Assembly: GCF_011602085.1 (NCBI RefSeq)
Contig: NZ_JAAONY010000001.1
Span: 1,302,001 to 1,366,000, forward strand
Reading direction: 5' to 3'
Origin: Pseudoteredinibacter isoporae
GTDB taxonomy: Bacteria; Pseudomonadota; Gammaproteobacteria; Pseudomonadales; Cellvibrionaceae
DNA: 64,000 nucleotides
Positions 25,249 through 34,370 of this stretch are shown here, piece after piece. How positions within the stretch are numbered: position 1 is the stretch's first letter; every line of letters starts with the position of its first letter. The notes under the pieces are model-generated. The model was given only the letters and a program-made list of their open reading frames with translations. It ran no database searches and was not told the origin of the DNA. Made by a program: the position numbers and the translations under genes.

Positions 25249-26121
25249 TCAGGGAAGTTGTTCCAGCGTGTGACCGTTTTTCTTGAGTTGCGCGAGCAGG
25301 CCGTCTTCACCAACCAGATGTAACGCGCCAACTAAGACGAATTCCACATCGGCATCGTTATTGTATTGGGCCAGTTCCTGCATCCAGTCATTGTTGCGGT
25401 CGGTGAGCAGTCGTTTGAAGACATTGGGGAACTCCGCTTTCCATTCGCGAATGGCGATGTCGGACAATTGTTTGTTATTGCCGGATCGCCAGGCGGCTTT
25501 CATGTCGCGAATCATGGCGGGCATTTGTTCCAGGTCGTCCAGGGTTTGGCGAATCATTTCGTCTTCCTGGCCTTTACCCATATTTGCGATGAAATCCATA
25601 TGGGCATTCAGTTCCTCAAGGGAGTCGAGAGTTTTCTTATCATTCCTGGCTTTTTTCATAAAAAACATATCGACCCCTTCTTCTGCCAGACCATTGCGGC
25701 GCAGCTCGATCAGGGTCAGCGTCATGACGGTCATGCCAATACGGAAACGCGTAATTTCAGAGGTCGGAACACCGCGCGTGGCGAAAAAATTATCCAGACG
25801 TTGGTAGGTTTCCGGTTTGAGCTTTTGTCGCAGGTTCTCGCCGCTGGGGTAAAGCAGTTTGCGCAACAGTTCGGTTTGATTGGAGGTGGCCTTCATTTTT
25901 TCAATGTCGGTCTCAAACACCAGAGTGCTGGCTTCCGCGTAGGCTTTATCAAATGCGCTTGGTAATGGGTAATCAGAATTGGCCAGCAAATGTATGGTGC
26001 CACCCAGATAGAAGTGATGACCATTTTTGCTGATTTTCCAGACGGGGCTGTTGGCGTGTGCGCTGATGCTTAGGCACAGGCAGCACAGACCGAAAACGAA
26101 CTTGTTCATAGATTCCTTCAA
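25249..26121 (-). CDS. TraB/GumN-family exported protein
   Basis: A 290-residue TraB/GumN family protein with a signal peptide ending ISAHA. The family motif GGTIHLLANSDYPLP follows, with the paired acidic residues FETDIEKM, and near the C-terminus VLVGALHLVGEDGLL. The family has a conserved His/Glu set suggesting a metalloprotease-like (Tiki-like) fold, but its reaction in bacteria is not settled. It lies 69 bases after the DUF4392 gene on the same strand and could be the last gene of that operon or separate. Confidence 0.88.
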   Translation of the reverse strand: MKESMNKFVFGLCCLCLSISAHANSPVWKISKNGHHFYLGGTIHLLANSDYPLPSAFDKAYAEASTLVFETDIEKMKATSNQTELLRKLLYPSGENLRQKLKPETYQRLDNFFATRGVPTSEITRFRIGMTVMTLTLIELRRNGLAEEGVDMFFMKKARNDKKTLDSLEELNAHMDFIANMGKGQEDEMIRQTLDDLEQMPAMIRDMKAAWRSGNNKQLSDIAIREWKAEFPNVFKRLLTDRNNDWMQELAQYNNDADVEFVLVGALHLVGEDGLLAQLKKNGHTLEQLP

Positions 26122-26189
26122 ATGACAGGTGAGGACACAATCTTACACAGCTGTGATTCGACTGTGAACTCGCCTGTTTTACTCAGAAA

Positions 26190-27071
26190 TCAGTCGACGA
26201 AACCACAGTGCTGTCTTAAAGCATAGAGCAGCTTGCTGCCTTCCGCTGCATCCAGGCTGTCTTCGGTCAGAGTGTTTTCGCGCGTAACGCCATCGACACT
26301 GCCACGCTCACTGAGGTAACGCAGTACACCGATGTTGTCAAAGCTGGCCAGCAAATCCTGATTGCGCAGATAACCGAGCAGGGCCACCAGGGCGTGACCG
26401 CCCCAGTTGGATACGTCGGCAACAATCAGTTCATCGCAGCTGGTCGCCGCAGGAACAATATTCAGTTCGCTCAGGGCGGTGTGGACTTTTCCCATGCCGA
26501 TTTCATTGCCGCCATCTCCAATGGCCAGAGTGGTGCATTGGCAAAGTTGCATGATCTCGTCGAAGCAGGCACTGCGCGGACTGATGGATTCGCCACGCAT
26601 ATTGTAATAACCGCCGTCGGCGGCCTTGCCGGGGCGTTCAATGGAGATCACCAGGCCCGGAGAATACTGCTTAAGAATGGCTTCGGCTTCCTGGTGTTGT
26701 TGCTGTTCGCAATCTTCACCTACGGCCAGTTCAATGACTCGATAGTCTTCCACAATGGCGCCGGATAAGGGCGCGCCGCAGCAGATATACGGGGTGCCGC
26801 CACAGGCTTCAATGGCTCGGTATAGTGAAATGGCGCCTGGAGGGCCATCGGTTTCAAAAGTATCAATCACGGGGAATCCCGTGCCGATAAACACCACGGC
26901 ACCGTCGCGAACGGCGGCTTGCATGGCTTTGGCGGCGCGCATGCAATAGCCCGCCTCCAGATGGGGTTGTACTTGAGCCATGCCGCGTAAATTACGTTCC
27001 ACCAAAAGGTTCTCGATGGTTTGGCTGAGGCTCAGTTCGCTGTTGCTAAGGGTAATATTTTTTAGTGTCAT
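26190..27071 (-). CDS. DUF4392 protein, predicted D-glutamate cyclase
   Basis: A 293-residue DUF4392 protein, equivalent to the C-terminal half of mammalian DGLUCY, which turns D-glutamate into 5-oxo-D-proline. Segments AVVFIGTGFPVIDTFETDGPPGA (shown in part: VFIGTGFPVIDTFETDGPPG), AIGDGGNEIGMGKV and the aspartate-rich VADVSNWGGHAL are the conserved core. It lies five bases after pxpC and is the last of five genes that together deal with 5-oxoproline. Its neighbour DUF1445 corresponds to the N-terminal half of DGLUCY, so the animal fusion is split here. Activity is predicted from homology and context. Confidence 0.85.
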   Translation of the reverse strand: MTLKNITLSNSELSLSQTIENLLVERNLRGMAQVQPHLEAGYCMRAAKAMQAAVRDGAVVFIGTGFPVIDTFETDGPPGAISLYRAIEACGGTPYICCGAPLSGAIVEDYRVIELAVGEDCEQQQHQEAEAILKQYSPGLVISIERPGKAADGGYYNMRGESISPRSACFDEIMQLCQCTTLAIGDGGNEIGMGKVHTALSELNIVPAATSCDELIVADVSNWGGHALVALLGYLRNQDLLASFDNIGVLRYLSERGSVDGVTRENTLTEDSLDAAEGSKLLYALRQHCGFVD

Positions 27072-27076
27072 GATGG

Positions 27077-28021
27077 TTATAGCTTGTCTAAATTCAGCTG
27101 GCTTAACTGGCGCTGGGCCAGCAGTAATTCCTGGTGGGCCTCATTGATGTCCATTTCACTGAAGTGGATGCGCCCGCCCGCTGCCAACTGGGCCAGTTTG
27201 GCGAGATCCGGTGCAAATACGGCCCCAATTTTGGGGTAACCTCCAATGGTCTGGCGGTCGTTCATCAGTATGATAGGTTGGCCGTCCGCCGGTACCTGAA
27301 TCGCCCCAAGGCAAATGCCCTCGGACAAAATGCCGTCTATGTCGGCGTTGACCCTGGGGCCTTCCAGGCGATAACCCATGCGATCACAGAGGTCGCTGAC
27401 GGTGTATTCGCTGCTGAAGAAAATGGCTTGTTTTACCTTGCTGAAGTGATCCCGCTGGTAGCCCAGGATCACTCGCAAGCTGACCTGCGAGGGGTAGTCC
27501 GGTTGCTGTTCTTCAGGGAGAGACAGCAGGTCGAGATCGCCACTGGCTGAGCAGGGCAGCGTATCGGCTTTTTGCAGTGGGCCGCCATTGAGTCCGCCAA
27601 TGCTTTCTCGGCTCACGGTGGAGCAGCTGCCGAATTGCTCAGCAATATCGAAGCCACCGGCAACGGCGAGGTACGCCCGGCAACCACTATTGGCTTCCGT
27701 GGCAAAACCAATGCTGATTTTGTCGCCAGCCTTGATGGCCACCGTTTGCCATTGGGGCTGCTTTTGCCCGTTGATTTTCAGGCCCAGTTTGGCGCCGGTT
27801 AAGGCGATATAGGTATCGACAGAAGACTCCAGAGTGAGCCCGCCAATGCTGATTTCGACGGCGCAATGGTCGTCCGGGTTATGACACAGTCGGTTGGCCA
27901 GGGTAAACGCAAACGGGTCCAAAGGTCCGCCATTGGTCAGGCCAATTTGTTGCTGGCCGAAGCGGCCGGCATCTTGCAACAAGCTTAAAATGCCCGGTGC
28001 GACTACAGTAAATCCTTGCAT
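27077..28021 (-). CDS. pxpC: 5-oxoprolinase subunit C (biotin-dependent carboxyltransferase-like)
   Basis: A 314-residue PxpC/KipA protein. Motifs include QDAGRFGQQQIGLTNGGPLD near the N-terminus and YRLEGPRVNADIDGILSEG and YPKIGAVFAPDLAKLAQL at the C-terminal end, the cyclophilin-like pair of beta-barrels of this family. PxpABC is an ATP-dependent 5-oxoprolinase that opens 5-oxo-L-proline to glutamate. It follows pxpB with a five-base gap. Confidence 0.92.
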   Translation of the reverse strand: MQGFTVVAPGILSLLQDAGRFGQQQIGLTNGGPLDPFAFTLANRLCHNPDDHCAVEISIGGLTLESSVDTYIALTGAKLGLKINGQKQPQWQTVAIKAGDKISIGFATEANSGCRAYLAVAGGFDIAEQFGSCSTVSRESIGGLNGGPLQKADTLPCSASGDLDLLSLPEEQQPDYPSQVSLRVILGYQRDHFSKVKQAIFFSSEYTVSDLCDRMGYRLEGPRVNADIDGILSEGICLGAIQVPADGQPIILMNDRQTIGGYPKIGAVFAPDLAKLAQLAAGGRIHFSEMDINEAHQELLLAQRQLSQLNLDKL

Positions 28022-28026
28022 GATCT

Positions 28027-28737
28027 TTACACCTCAAACTCTGGCAGCTCGCCGCCGAGATCCAAAAATTCTTCGCGACTGATGGGGCGAAAGCGGATGC
28101 GATCTCCTACCGCAACCGGCATATGGGGTTCCTGTTGCGGGTCGAACATCGGGCTGGGGCAAAGGCCAATCAGGTTCCAGCCGCCGGGAGACACCGCTGG
28201 GTATACTGCGGTTTGTCGGTCGGCAATAGCTACCGCACCTTTGGGCACTTTTTTACGCGGTGTCGCCAGGCGAGGTGCTGCAATTTTCTGGTCTACCTGG
28301 CCGAGATAGGCAAAACCTGGTGCAAAGCCGATGGCATAGACCCGATATTCTTCACCGCTGTGCAGTGCGACGACCTCCTCTTCGCTGAGGCCGGCATTTT
28401 GCGCCAGTAGACTGAGATCCGGTCCGGATTCACGACTGTAATAGCTGGGCAGTTCTACCAAACGGCTCTCGCCCTGATGATGGCTTTGCTCGCCACTCAG
28501 GCATTGGCGGATTTGTTGACGCAGCCAGAGATGATCGCATTGCAAGGGATTAAAAATAATCAATAGCGAGGCGTAAGAGGGCACCAGATCGACCAGTTCC
28601 TGGCCAATATGGTTTTGCAGGCCCTGTGCCAGCTTTTGCACCTCGGCGGATATTTCTGCCCGAGTCTCCGCTCCCAGATACACGATCAATGCATCGGCGC
28701 CTGCGATCTCAATGCGTGGGGTAAAGCTGTTGCTCAT
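28027..28737 (-). CDS. pxpB: 5-oxoprolinase subunit B
   Basis: A 236-residue PxpB/KipI protein. The start at 28737 is fixed by an overlap with the stop of pxpA (TGATG); a longer frame to 28803 would run into pxpA. GFAPGFAYLGQVD and PRLATPRKKVPKGAVAIA are the family hallmarks, followed by the YPAVSPGGWNLIG loop. It forms a complex with PxpC. In Bacillus the pair KipI/KipA regulates a kinase, but with pxpA next to it the oxoprolinase role is the better reading. Confidence 0.92.
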   Translation of the reverse strand: MSNSFTPRIEIAGADALIVYLGAETRAEISAEVQKLAQGLQNHIGQELVDLVPSYASLLIIFNPLQCDHLWLRQQIRQCLSGEQSHHQGESRLVELPSYYSRESGPDLSLLAQNAGLSEEEVVALHSGEEYRVYAIGFAPGFAYLGQVDQKIAAPRLATPRKKVPKGAVAIADRQTAVYPAVSPGGWNLIGLCPSPMFDPQQEPHMPVAVGDRIRFRPISREEFLDLGGELPEFEV

Positions 28738-29468
28738 CAGGAGATTGCCTCGCGTATCGATGCGATAGCGGCAACGCCTTCGGCATTGTCGCCATGCACG
28801 CATAGGGTATCGGCTTGCAGTTCCAGAGTATGCCCGCTGACGGTTGTGATGGTGCCTTTTTTGGCCAGCTGAATAACCTGGGCCAACATTGTTTCTTTGT
28901 CATGGACGGCACCGGGCTTACTGCGCGCGAGCAGCTTTCCGTCGTCGTCATAACAGCGATCGGCAAAGGCTTCGAACAGGCATTCAATGCCAATCTTTTG
29001 GGCTTCATCCTGATGGCTCTGCCATTGTGGCGTGGCTTGTAACATGAGTTTTACCGGACGATGATGTTCAGCAATGGCTTCCATAATAGCGAGGCGATTC
29101 TCGGTCTTGGCCATCATGTCGTTGTACATAGCGCCGTGGGGTTTGAGATATTCCACGGTCAAACCCTGGCTGGCGGCCATACCTTCGAGTGCGCTGAGTT
29201 GGTAGCTGATCATGGCTTTCAGTTCAGCCTTGCTGATATTCATGCTGCGGCGTCCGAAGCCTACCAAGTCGGGGTAGGCCGGATGAGCGCCCACTGCCAC
29301 GCCATGGGTTTTGGCCAGGGCCAGGGTGTGTTGCATGATCAGGGGGTCACCCGCGTGAAAACCACAGGCGATATTGGCTTGATCGATGTGAGGCATGACG
29401 GCAGCATCCATACCCATGGTCCAGTTGCCGAAGCTTTCGCCGAGGTCGCAATTCAATAACAGGCTCAT
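28737..29468 (-). CDS. pxpA: 5-oxoprolinase subunit A (LamB/YcsF family)
   Basis: A 243-residue PxpA protein. Start at 29468 is chosen because of the GGGAG site and because the family begins with LLNCDLGESFGNW, which follows directly; the longer frame to 29564 has no such support. Conserved segments include ANIACGFHAGDP, VAVGAHPAYPDLVGFGRR and EYLKPHGAMYNDM. The TIM-like barrel subunit supplies most of the active site. It is translationally coupled to pxpB and lies 26 bases after the DUF1445 gene. Confidence 0.94.
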   Translation of the reverse strand: MSLLLNCDLGESFGNWTMGMDAAVMPHIDQANIACGFHAGDPLIMQHTLALAKTHGVAVGAHPAYPDLVGFGRRSMNISKAELKAMISYQLSALEGMAASQGLTVEYLKPHGAMYNDMMAKTENRLAIMEAIAEHHRPVKLMLQATPQWQSHQDEAQKIGIECLFEAFADRCYDDDGKLLARSKPGAVHDKETMLAQVIQLAKKGTITTVSGHTLELQADTLCVHGDNAEGVAAIASIREAIS

Positions 29469-29494
29469 CGTTGTTCTCCCTTTTGAATGTGGTT

Positions 29495-30301
29495 TTACAT
29501 GATTGCCAGGCGGCTGTTTGGCAGGTCGCTCACCACCATGCAGCCCGGGCTGTGAGTAATGCAAAACGGGGGCTTGGCTTGTTCCAGGGCGACCTGGGGA
29601 GTCACTCCGCAGGCCCAGAATACAGGGACTTCATCGTCGGCAATATCGACCGCATCGCCATAATCCGGCTGGTGAACATCATTGATACCGATCAGACTCG
29701 GGTCTCCAAAGTGCACCGGGGCGCCGTGTACGCTTGGGAAACGGCTGCAAATCTGAATGGCGCGAATGGCATCGGCGGCTTTGAAGGGGCGCATGCTGAC
29801 GACCATGTCTCCACTGAAGCGCCCGGCGGGCTTACAGGCAATATTGCTGCGGTACATGGGCACGTTTTTACCTTGGCTGATATTGCGGACATCGAGGCCA
29901 TCGGCCAGCAAGGCTTCTTCGAATGAAAAGGAGCAGCCCAGCAGGAAGGTAACCAGATCATCACGCCAGTATTCCTGTATGTCGTGCACCTCCTCCTTAA
30001 ATTGGCCATCACGAAAAATACGGTAGCTGGGCACGTCTGTGCGGATATCAAACCCTTGGGCGATTTCCGGCATATCGATTTGGCCGGGCTGGCTGCTCAT
30101 GGCCACCAGTGGACAAGGCTTGGGGTTAAGTTGGCAGAACTGCAGAAATTCATTGGCCCAGTCGGCGGGCAGGATGGCGACATTGCACTGGACAAAACCC
30201 GGGCAAAAGCCAGAGGTGTTGCCCTTGTGATCCCCTTGTCGGATAGCCTGGCGCAGCGCCTGCGGGCTGACGTTCTTAGGGCTGTTGGGGGTGTTGCTCA
30301 T
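29495..30301 (-). CDS. DUF1445 (YcsI-type) putative hydro-lyase
   Basis: A 268-residue DUF1445 protein. Typical stretches are [15 protein letters not shown] near residues 31-45, [18 protein letters not shown] in the middle and [20 protein letters not shown] near the C-terminus. It is homologous to the N-terminal half of mammalian DGLUCY and to Bacillus YcsI. It is the first gene of the operon with pxpABC and DUF4392, with AAGGA before the start. It may act on an intermediate around D-glutamate or 5-oxoproline (perhaps a racemising or lyase step), but no reaction is proven. Confidence 0.85.
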   Translation of the reverse strand: MSNTPNSPKNVSPQALRQAIRQGDHKGNTSGFCPGFVQCNVAILPADWANEFLQFCQLNPKPCPLVAMSSQPGQIDMPEIAQGFDIRTDVPSYRIFRDGQFKEEVHDIQEYWRDDLVTFLLGCSFSFEEALLADGLDVRNISQGKNVPMYRSNIACKPAGRFSGDMVVSMRPFKAADAIRAIQICSRFPSVHGAPVHFGDPSLIGINDVHQPDYGDAVDIADDEVPVFWACGVTPQVALEQAKPPFCITHSPGCMVVSDLPNSRLAIM

Positions 30302-30377
30302 GGCCGGATTCCTTCAATTTGAGGTTAGGGCGGGAAGTGTTACGAGTTGCCCGGGGAATGTCCAATGGATGCTCTTT

Positions 30378-30412
30378 GCCAAGGGTGATAAAAATAGTTT
30401 ATCACCCTTGGC
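30378..30412. promoter_or_regulatory. Perfect 15-bp inverted repeat upstream of the oxoproline operon
   Basis: GCCAAGGGTGATAAA (30378-30392) and TTTATCACCCTTGGC (30398-30412) are exact inverse copies around five bases. It lies 77 bases before the DUF1445 start and 109 before murJ, between divergent genes. A symmetric AT-flanked site of this size looks like an operator for a dimeric regulator; hairpin formation in RNA is also possible. Confidence 0.6.
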
Positions 30413-30520
30413 TTGCCTGTCTTCCCTGGTGGGATGTGTGCGACAATATCGGTTTTGGGCGGGGCTCGTTCAATCGTTCTGATTGTTGTCGGGGAGTCCG
30501 CTCTGGGGGAGTAGCATCAA

Positions 30521-32110
30521 TTGAGTGAGGCGGAGCAGCAGCCCAAGGCGAGCGCTGGTTTATTGAAGTCCAGTTTGGTGGTGAGTGCCTTCACCTTTTT
30601 GTCTCGTATTCTGGGCTTGATCCGGGATGTGGTCCTGGCGCGTTTTCTGGGCGCGGATGCCAATGCCGATGCCTTTATTGTTGCCTTCAAGATTCCCAAT
30701 TTCATGCGTCGGCTTTTCGCCGAAGGGGCCTTTGCCCAGGCTTTTGTGCCTGTGCTGTCGGAGTATCGGGAGAAAGGCTCCCATGCTGCTGTCCGTCAGT
30801 TATTAAACGCGGTGGCGGGTTGTCTGGGGTCGACACTGGTGCTGCTGACAGTTCTGGTGGTGGCGGGTGCGCCATTGGTTACCATGCTGTTTGCGCCGGG
30901 CTTTTATATGGAAGGTGGCGAGCGCTACGAGCTGGCCAGCGATATGATCCGCATCACTTTCCCTTACCTCTTGCTGATTTCCCTGACGGGTTTTGCTGGC
31001 GCTATTCTGAACAGCTATGACCGCTTCGCGGTGCCGGCTTTCACACCGGTACTTTTGAATATCTGCCTGATTTCGGCCGCTGTGTGGCTGAGCCCGTATT
31101 TTGAAAAGCCGGTAATGGCTTTGGCCTGGGGTGTGATGGCGGCTGGCATTGTGCAGTTGCTGTTTCAATTACCATTCCTGTACCAGCTGCGCTTGCTGCC
31201 ATACCCGGCACCTAATTGGAAAGATCCCGGGGTTCGGCGCATTCTCAAGCTTATGGCGCCAGCTATTTTTGGTGTCTCAGTGAGCCAGATTAATCTGCTG
31301 CTGGATACGGTATTGGCTTCGCTTTTGCCCTTGGGCAGTGTCACCTGGCTGTACTTCTCGGATCGTCTGGCGGAGCTGCCTTTGGGGGTCTTCGGCATCG
31401 CCGTGGCGACGGTCATTCTGCCGAGCCTTTCGCGCCAGCATTCGGCGGATAAGCCCCAGCAGTTCAGTGCCACCATGGATTGGGCATTGCGTCTGGTGTT
31501 GCTGATAGCGGTGCCGGCGGCGCTGGCGTTGATATTGTTGGCTGAACCTATTTTGACCACCTTGTTTCAGTACGGAAAGTACTCCGCTGATGACATTGTA
31601 ATGGCCTCCTGGAGCCTGCGGGCCTACGCACTGGGGTTGGTCGCCTTTATGCTGATCAAGATTCTGGCGCCGGGGTATTTTTCACGCCAGGATACAAAAA
31701 CGCCAGTGAAATACGGCATTATCGCCATGGTAGCGAATATGGCGCTCAATATTGCCTTTGTCTGGCCGCTCTATACCTATATGAATTTGGGCCATGTGGG
31801 GTTGGCTCTGGCGACGTCTTGCTCGGCCTTTATCAATGCAGGGCTGCTTTTCTCCGGTTTGCGGCGTGATGGGGTGTTTCGTGCCGAGGCAGGCTGGTGG
31901 GCGTTTGGTCTGCGTATGCTGTTGGCCAATCTGGTGATGGCGGCGGTGCTGTTGTACTTGAGTGCCCAGTGGCAAGATTGGTATCAATGGGGCTGGTGGC
32001 AGCGCACCTACACTATGCTGGCGTTGGTACTTGCAGGATTAGCCAGCTATGTTGTGGTGCTGGCGGCAGCCGGTCTGCGCCCCAAGCATTTGAAACAAAA
32101 GAAATATTAG
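30521..32110 (+). CDS. murJ: Lipid II flippase MurJ
   Basis: A 529-residue integral membrane protein of the MOP superfamily with about 14 helices. The N-terminal signature SRILGLIRDVVLARFLGADANADAF and the conserved RRLFAEGAFAQAFVPV segment are diagnostic. MurJ turns lipid II to the periplasmic side for peptidoglycan synthesis and is essential. The start is TTG at 30521 behind GGGGGAG; no suitable ATG is in frame nearby. In Pseudomonas it precedes ribF directly; here four genes lie between. Confidence 0.95.
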   Translation: MSEAEQQPKASAGLLKSSLVVSAFTFLSRILGLIRDVVLARFLGADANADAFIVAFKIPNFMRRLFAEGAFAQAFVPVLSEYREKGSHAAVRQLLNAVAGCLGSTLVLLTVLVVAGAPLVTMLFAPGFYMEGGERYELASDMIRITFPYLLLISLTGFAGAILNSYDRFAVPAFTPVLLNICLISAAVWLSPYFEKPVMALAWGVMAAGIVQLLFQLPFLYQLRLLPYPAPNWKDPGVRRILKLMAPAIFGVSVSQINLLLDTVLASLLPLGSVTWLYFSDRLAELPLGVFGIAVATVILPSLSRQHSADKPQQFSATMDWALRLVLLIAVPAALALILLAEPILTTLFQYGKYSADDIVMASWSLRAYALGLVAFMLIKILAPGYFSRQDTKTPVKYGIIAMVANMALNIAFVWPLYTYMNLGHVGLALATSCSAFINAGLLFSGLRRDGVFRAEAGWWAFGLRMLLANLVMAAVLLYLSAQWQDWYQWGWWQRTYTMLALVLAGLASYVVVLAAAGLRPKHLKQKKY

Positions 32111-32145
32111 CGTGCTAAACCGATAGATGTACTATCTTACATATT

Positions 32146-32844
32146 ATGGATAAAGAAACTTCCAGTAGCGATTATCAGTTTTCAAGTTACGAAAATGTAG
32201 AATGCCCGGCCGGGGAGGCTTGCCCGTGGCCAGAGGAAGTACGCAAGCTGGAAGAGCAGTTGTTGACTGACCCACTTACTGGCATTGCCAACTATCGTCA
32301 TTTCAGTCGCGCTCTGGAGCAGGAAATGGAGCGTACCCGCCGTAGCGGTGCGTCTACCTCCCTGATCATGCTGGATATTGATTTCTTTAAAAGTATCAAC
32401 GATAACTATGGCCATGAGGCGGGCAATATGGCTTTGCAGGCCTTGGCTAATTGCATGCTGTCGAGCTTCCGCAAGCTTGATGTGGTCTGCCGATACGGCG
32501 GTGAGGAATTCGCGATTATTCTGCCGGCAACTGAGGCTCTGGTCGCGGTACAGGTGGCCGAGCGCCTGCGCAAAAATATCGAAGCAATGGATGTCACGGT
32601 ATGCAATCAGCAGGGCGACACCCTTCAAATCAATATGACGGCCAGTTTGGGTATTGGTATTTATACGCGTCACAGCAAGGTTTCGCCTAAGGAGCTGGTA
32701 CAGGAAGCTGACGACTATTTGTACAAAGCCAAAAACGAAGGCCGCAATAAAGTTTGTTACGGCATCCACAAGGTCGAGGCTGAAGCGGAAGTTTCCAACG
32801 ATGAAAAGGATGCATTAAACAGCCTTTTCGGCGGTGATGACTAG
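32146..32844 (+). CDS. Diguanylate cyclase (GGDEF protein)
   Basis: A 232-residue soluble GGDEF protein with a short N-terminal region and no sensor domain. The catalytic motif GGEEF lies at about residues 118-122, the substrate-binding LDIDFFKSINDNYGHEAGN precedes it, and an intact allosteric I-site RKLD lies five residues before the GG motif. It should make cyclic di-GMP and be feedback-inhibited. The window also has a YajQ-type c-di-GMP-binding protein and type IV pili, a usual target. The start has no clear ribosome binding site, so expression may be low. Confidence 0.9.
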   Translation: MDKETSSSDYQFSSYENVECPAGEACPWPEEVRKLEEQLLTDPLTGIANYRHFSRALEQEMERTRRSGASTSLIMLDIDFFKSINDNYGHEAGNMALQALANCMLSSFRKLDVVCRYGGEEFAIILPATEALVAVQVAERLRKNIEAMDVTVCNQQGDTLQINMTASLGIGIYTRHSKVSPKELVQEADDYLYKAKNEGRNKVCYGIHKVEAEAEVSNDEKDALNSLFGGDD

Positions 32845-32949
32845 CCCTTCAAGGCTTAATTCAACGCAAGTTTCCCTTTCCAAACGCTCCCCGGGGCTCT
32901 ATCCTAGCGCGGTTTTTTAATAGCAAATAGCAAAGCGTTTGGAGTGACG

Positions 32950-33804
32950 ATGACACAGATTAAAGTTGTGGGAGTATTGGGCTCCGGTCAAATGGGTGGT
33001 GGTATTGCCCAGGTAGCCGCCGCCACAGGTTTGGATGTAAAACTGGCGGATATCGATCTGGCGACTGCTGAAGCGGGCAAAGCTGCCATCGAAAAGCGTG
33101 TGATGGGTCAGGTTGCAAAGGGCAAGCTGGTCGAGGCTGAAGCTCAAGCGGTGTTGTCTGGAATTGAGCCAGTTAATGGTCTGGCGGATTTGGCTGACTG
33201 TGATCTGGTGATTGAAGCGGCCAGCGAAAATCTGGACCTGAAGTTAAAGCTCTTCTCTGAGCTGGATAAAATCTGTAAGCCTTCCGCCATTCTGGCGTCG
33301 AACACCAGCTCCATTAGCATTACTCTGATGGCCGGTGCAATCTCCCGTCCTGAGAAGTTCATCGGTTTGCATTTCTTCAACCCAGTACCGGTAATGAAAC
33401 TGGTTGAGGTGATTAAGGGCTTGGCCACCAGCGAAGAGACCTATCTCGCCGTTAAGACCTTGGCAGAGCAAATGGGCAAAGAAGTAGTGAGTTGCGAAGA
33501 TAAAGCCGGTTTTGCTGTTAACCGCTTGCTGGTGCCCTTCCTGAATGAAGCGATTTTTGCGTTGGAAGAAGGTGTGGCCAGCCGCGACGATATTGATCGC
33601 GGTGCACGTCTGGGCTTGAATCATCCCATGGGGCCGTTAACCCTGGCGGACTTTGTTGGCTTGGATACCTGTTTGGCCATTATGGAAGTGCTCCATAAAG
33701 AGTTGGGCGAAGATAAATACCGCCCAGCGCCGTTGCTGCGTAAATACGTGGCGGCCGGTTGGCTGGGTAAAAAATCCGGCCGTGGTTTTTACGAGTACAG
33801 CTAA
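32950..33804 (+). CDS. hbd: 3-hydroxybutyryl-CoA dehydrogenase
   Basis: A 284-residue NAD-dependent 3-hydroxyacyl-CoA dehydrogenase. Start at ATG 32950 (a GTG at 32944 is in frame). The NAD motif [15 protein letters not shown] lies at residues 5-20; [19 protein letters not shown] and [15 protein letters not shown] are the active-site segments, followed by the C-terminal domain with [17 protein letters not shown]. It oxidises (S)-3-hydroxybutyryl-CoA or runs in reverse. No thiolase or crotonase is beside it. Confidence 0.93.
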   Translation: MTQIKVVGVLGSGQMGGGIAQVAAATGLDVKLADIDLATAEAGKAAIEKRVMGQVAKGKLVEAEAQAVLSGIEPVNGLADLADCDLVIEAASENLDLKLKLFSELDKICKPSAILASNTSSISITLMAGAISRPEKFIGLHFFNPVPVMKLVEVIKGLATSEETYLAVKTLAEQMGKEVVSCEDKAGFAVNRLLVPFLNEAIFALEEGVASRDDIDRGARLGLNHPMGPLTLADFVGLDTCLAIMEVLHKELGEDKYRPAPLLRKYVAAGWLGKKSGRGFYEYS

Positions 33805-33809
33805 GGTTT

Positions 33810-34370
33810 TTGCTCTTGAGTGCTTCGGTTAGTCCGCAGGATGTTGTTGCCCAAGTGCAGGCCTGGGTGAATGATGTGGTCGTGGGGGAAAATTTCTGTC
33901 CCTTTGCCGCGCCATCTCTGGATCGTGTGCACTACCAGATTTTGGCAGCGGACACTGAAGAGCAGCTGCAGGATTTTATGGAAAGCTGTTATCAGTTGCA
34001 GGCCGAGTCGGGTATTGAAACGGCTCTGCTGATTGCGCCCGAAGGGTTAGAGGTTTTCGACGATTATCTTGAGCGGCTGGACCTGTTTCAGGCGCTGTTA
34101 GACGCTCAAGGTTTTATTGGGGAGTTTCAGTTGGCCAGTTTTCATCCCGATTACTGTTTCGAGGGTGTCGATGAGGAAGCCGCTGAAAACTACACCAATC
34201 GCAGCCCCTGGCCCATCTTTCATCTGTTGCGTGAGCGCAGCTTGAGTGAAGCGCTGGACTCTGTGAGCTCTCCGGAAAAGATTCCCGAGCGTAACCGTCG
34301 CCATGCGGAGCGCTTGGGGGTGGATGTGTTGCGTGCAAGCCTGAGGCGTTGTCAGGAGGTCAAAGTCTGA
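33810..34370 (+). CDS. DUF1415 domain protein
   Basis: A protein of about 184-186 residues of the DUF1415 family. NVVVGENFCPFA-like motif (here DVVVGENFCPFA), FHPDYCFEG and NRSPWPIFHLLRE are the conserved parts. The start is uncertain: TTG at 33810 or TTG at 33816, the latter closer to an ideal spacing from AAGG. The family has no known function. It overlaps the next gene by one base (TGATG) and so is coupled to it. Confidence 0.85.
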   Translation: MLLSASVSPQDVVAQVQAWVNDVVVGENFCPFAAPSLDRVHYQILAADTEEQLQDFMESCYQLQAESGIETALLIAPEGLEVFDDYLERLDLFQALLDAQGFIGEFQLASFHPDYCFEGVDEEAAENYTNRSPWPIFHLLRERSLSEALDSVSSPEKIPERNRRHAERLGVDVLRASLRRCQEVKV

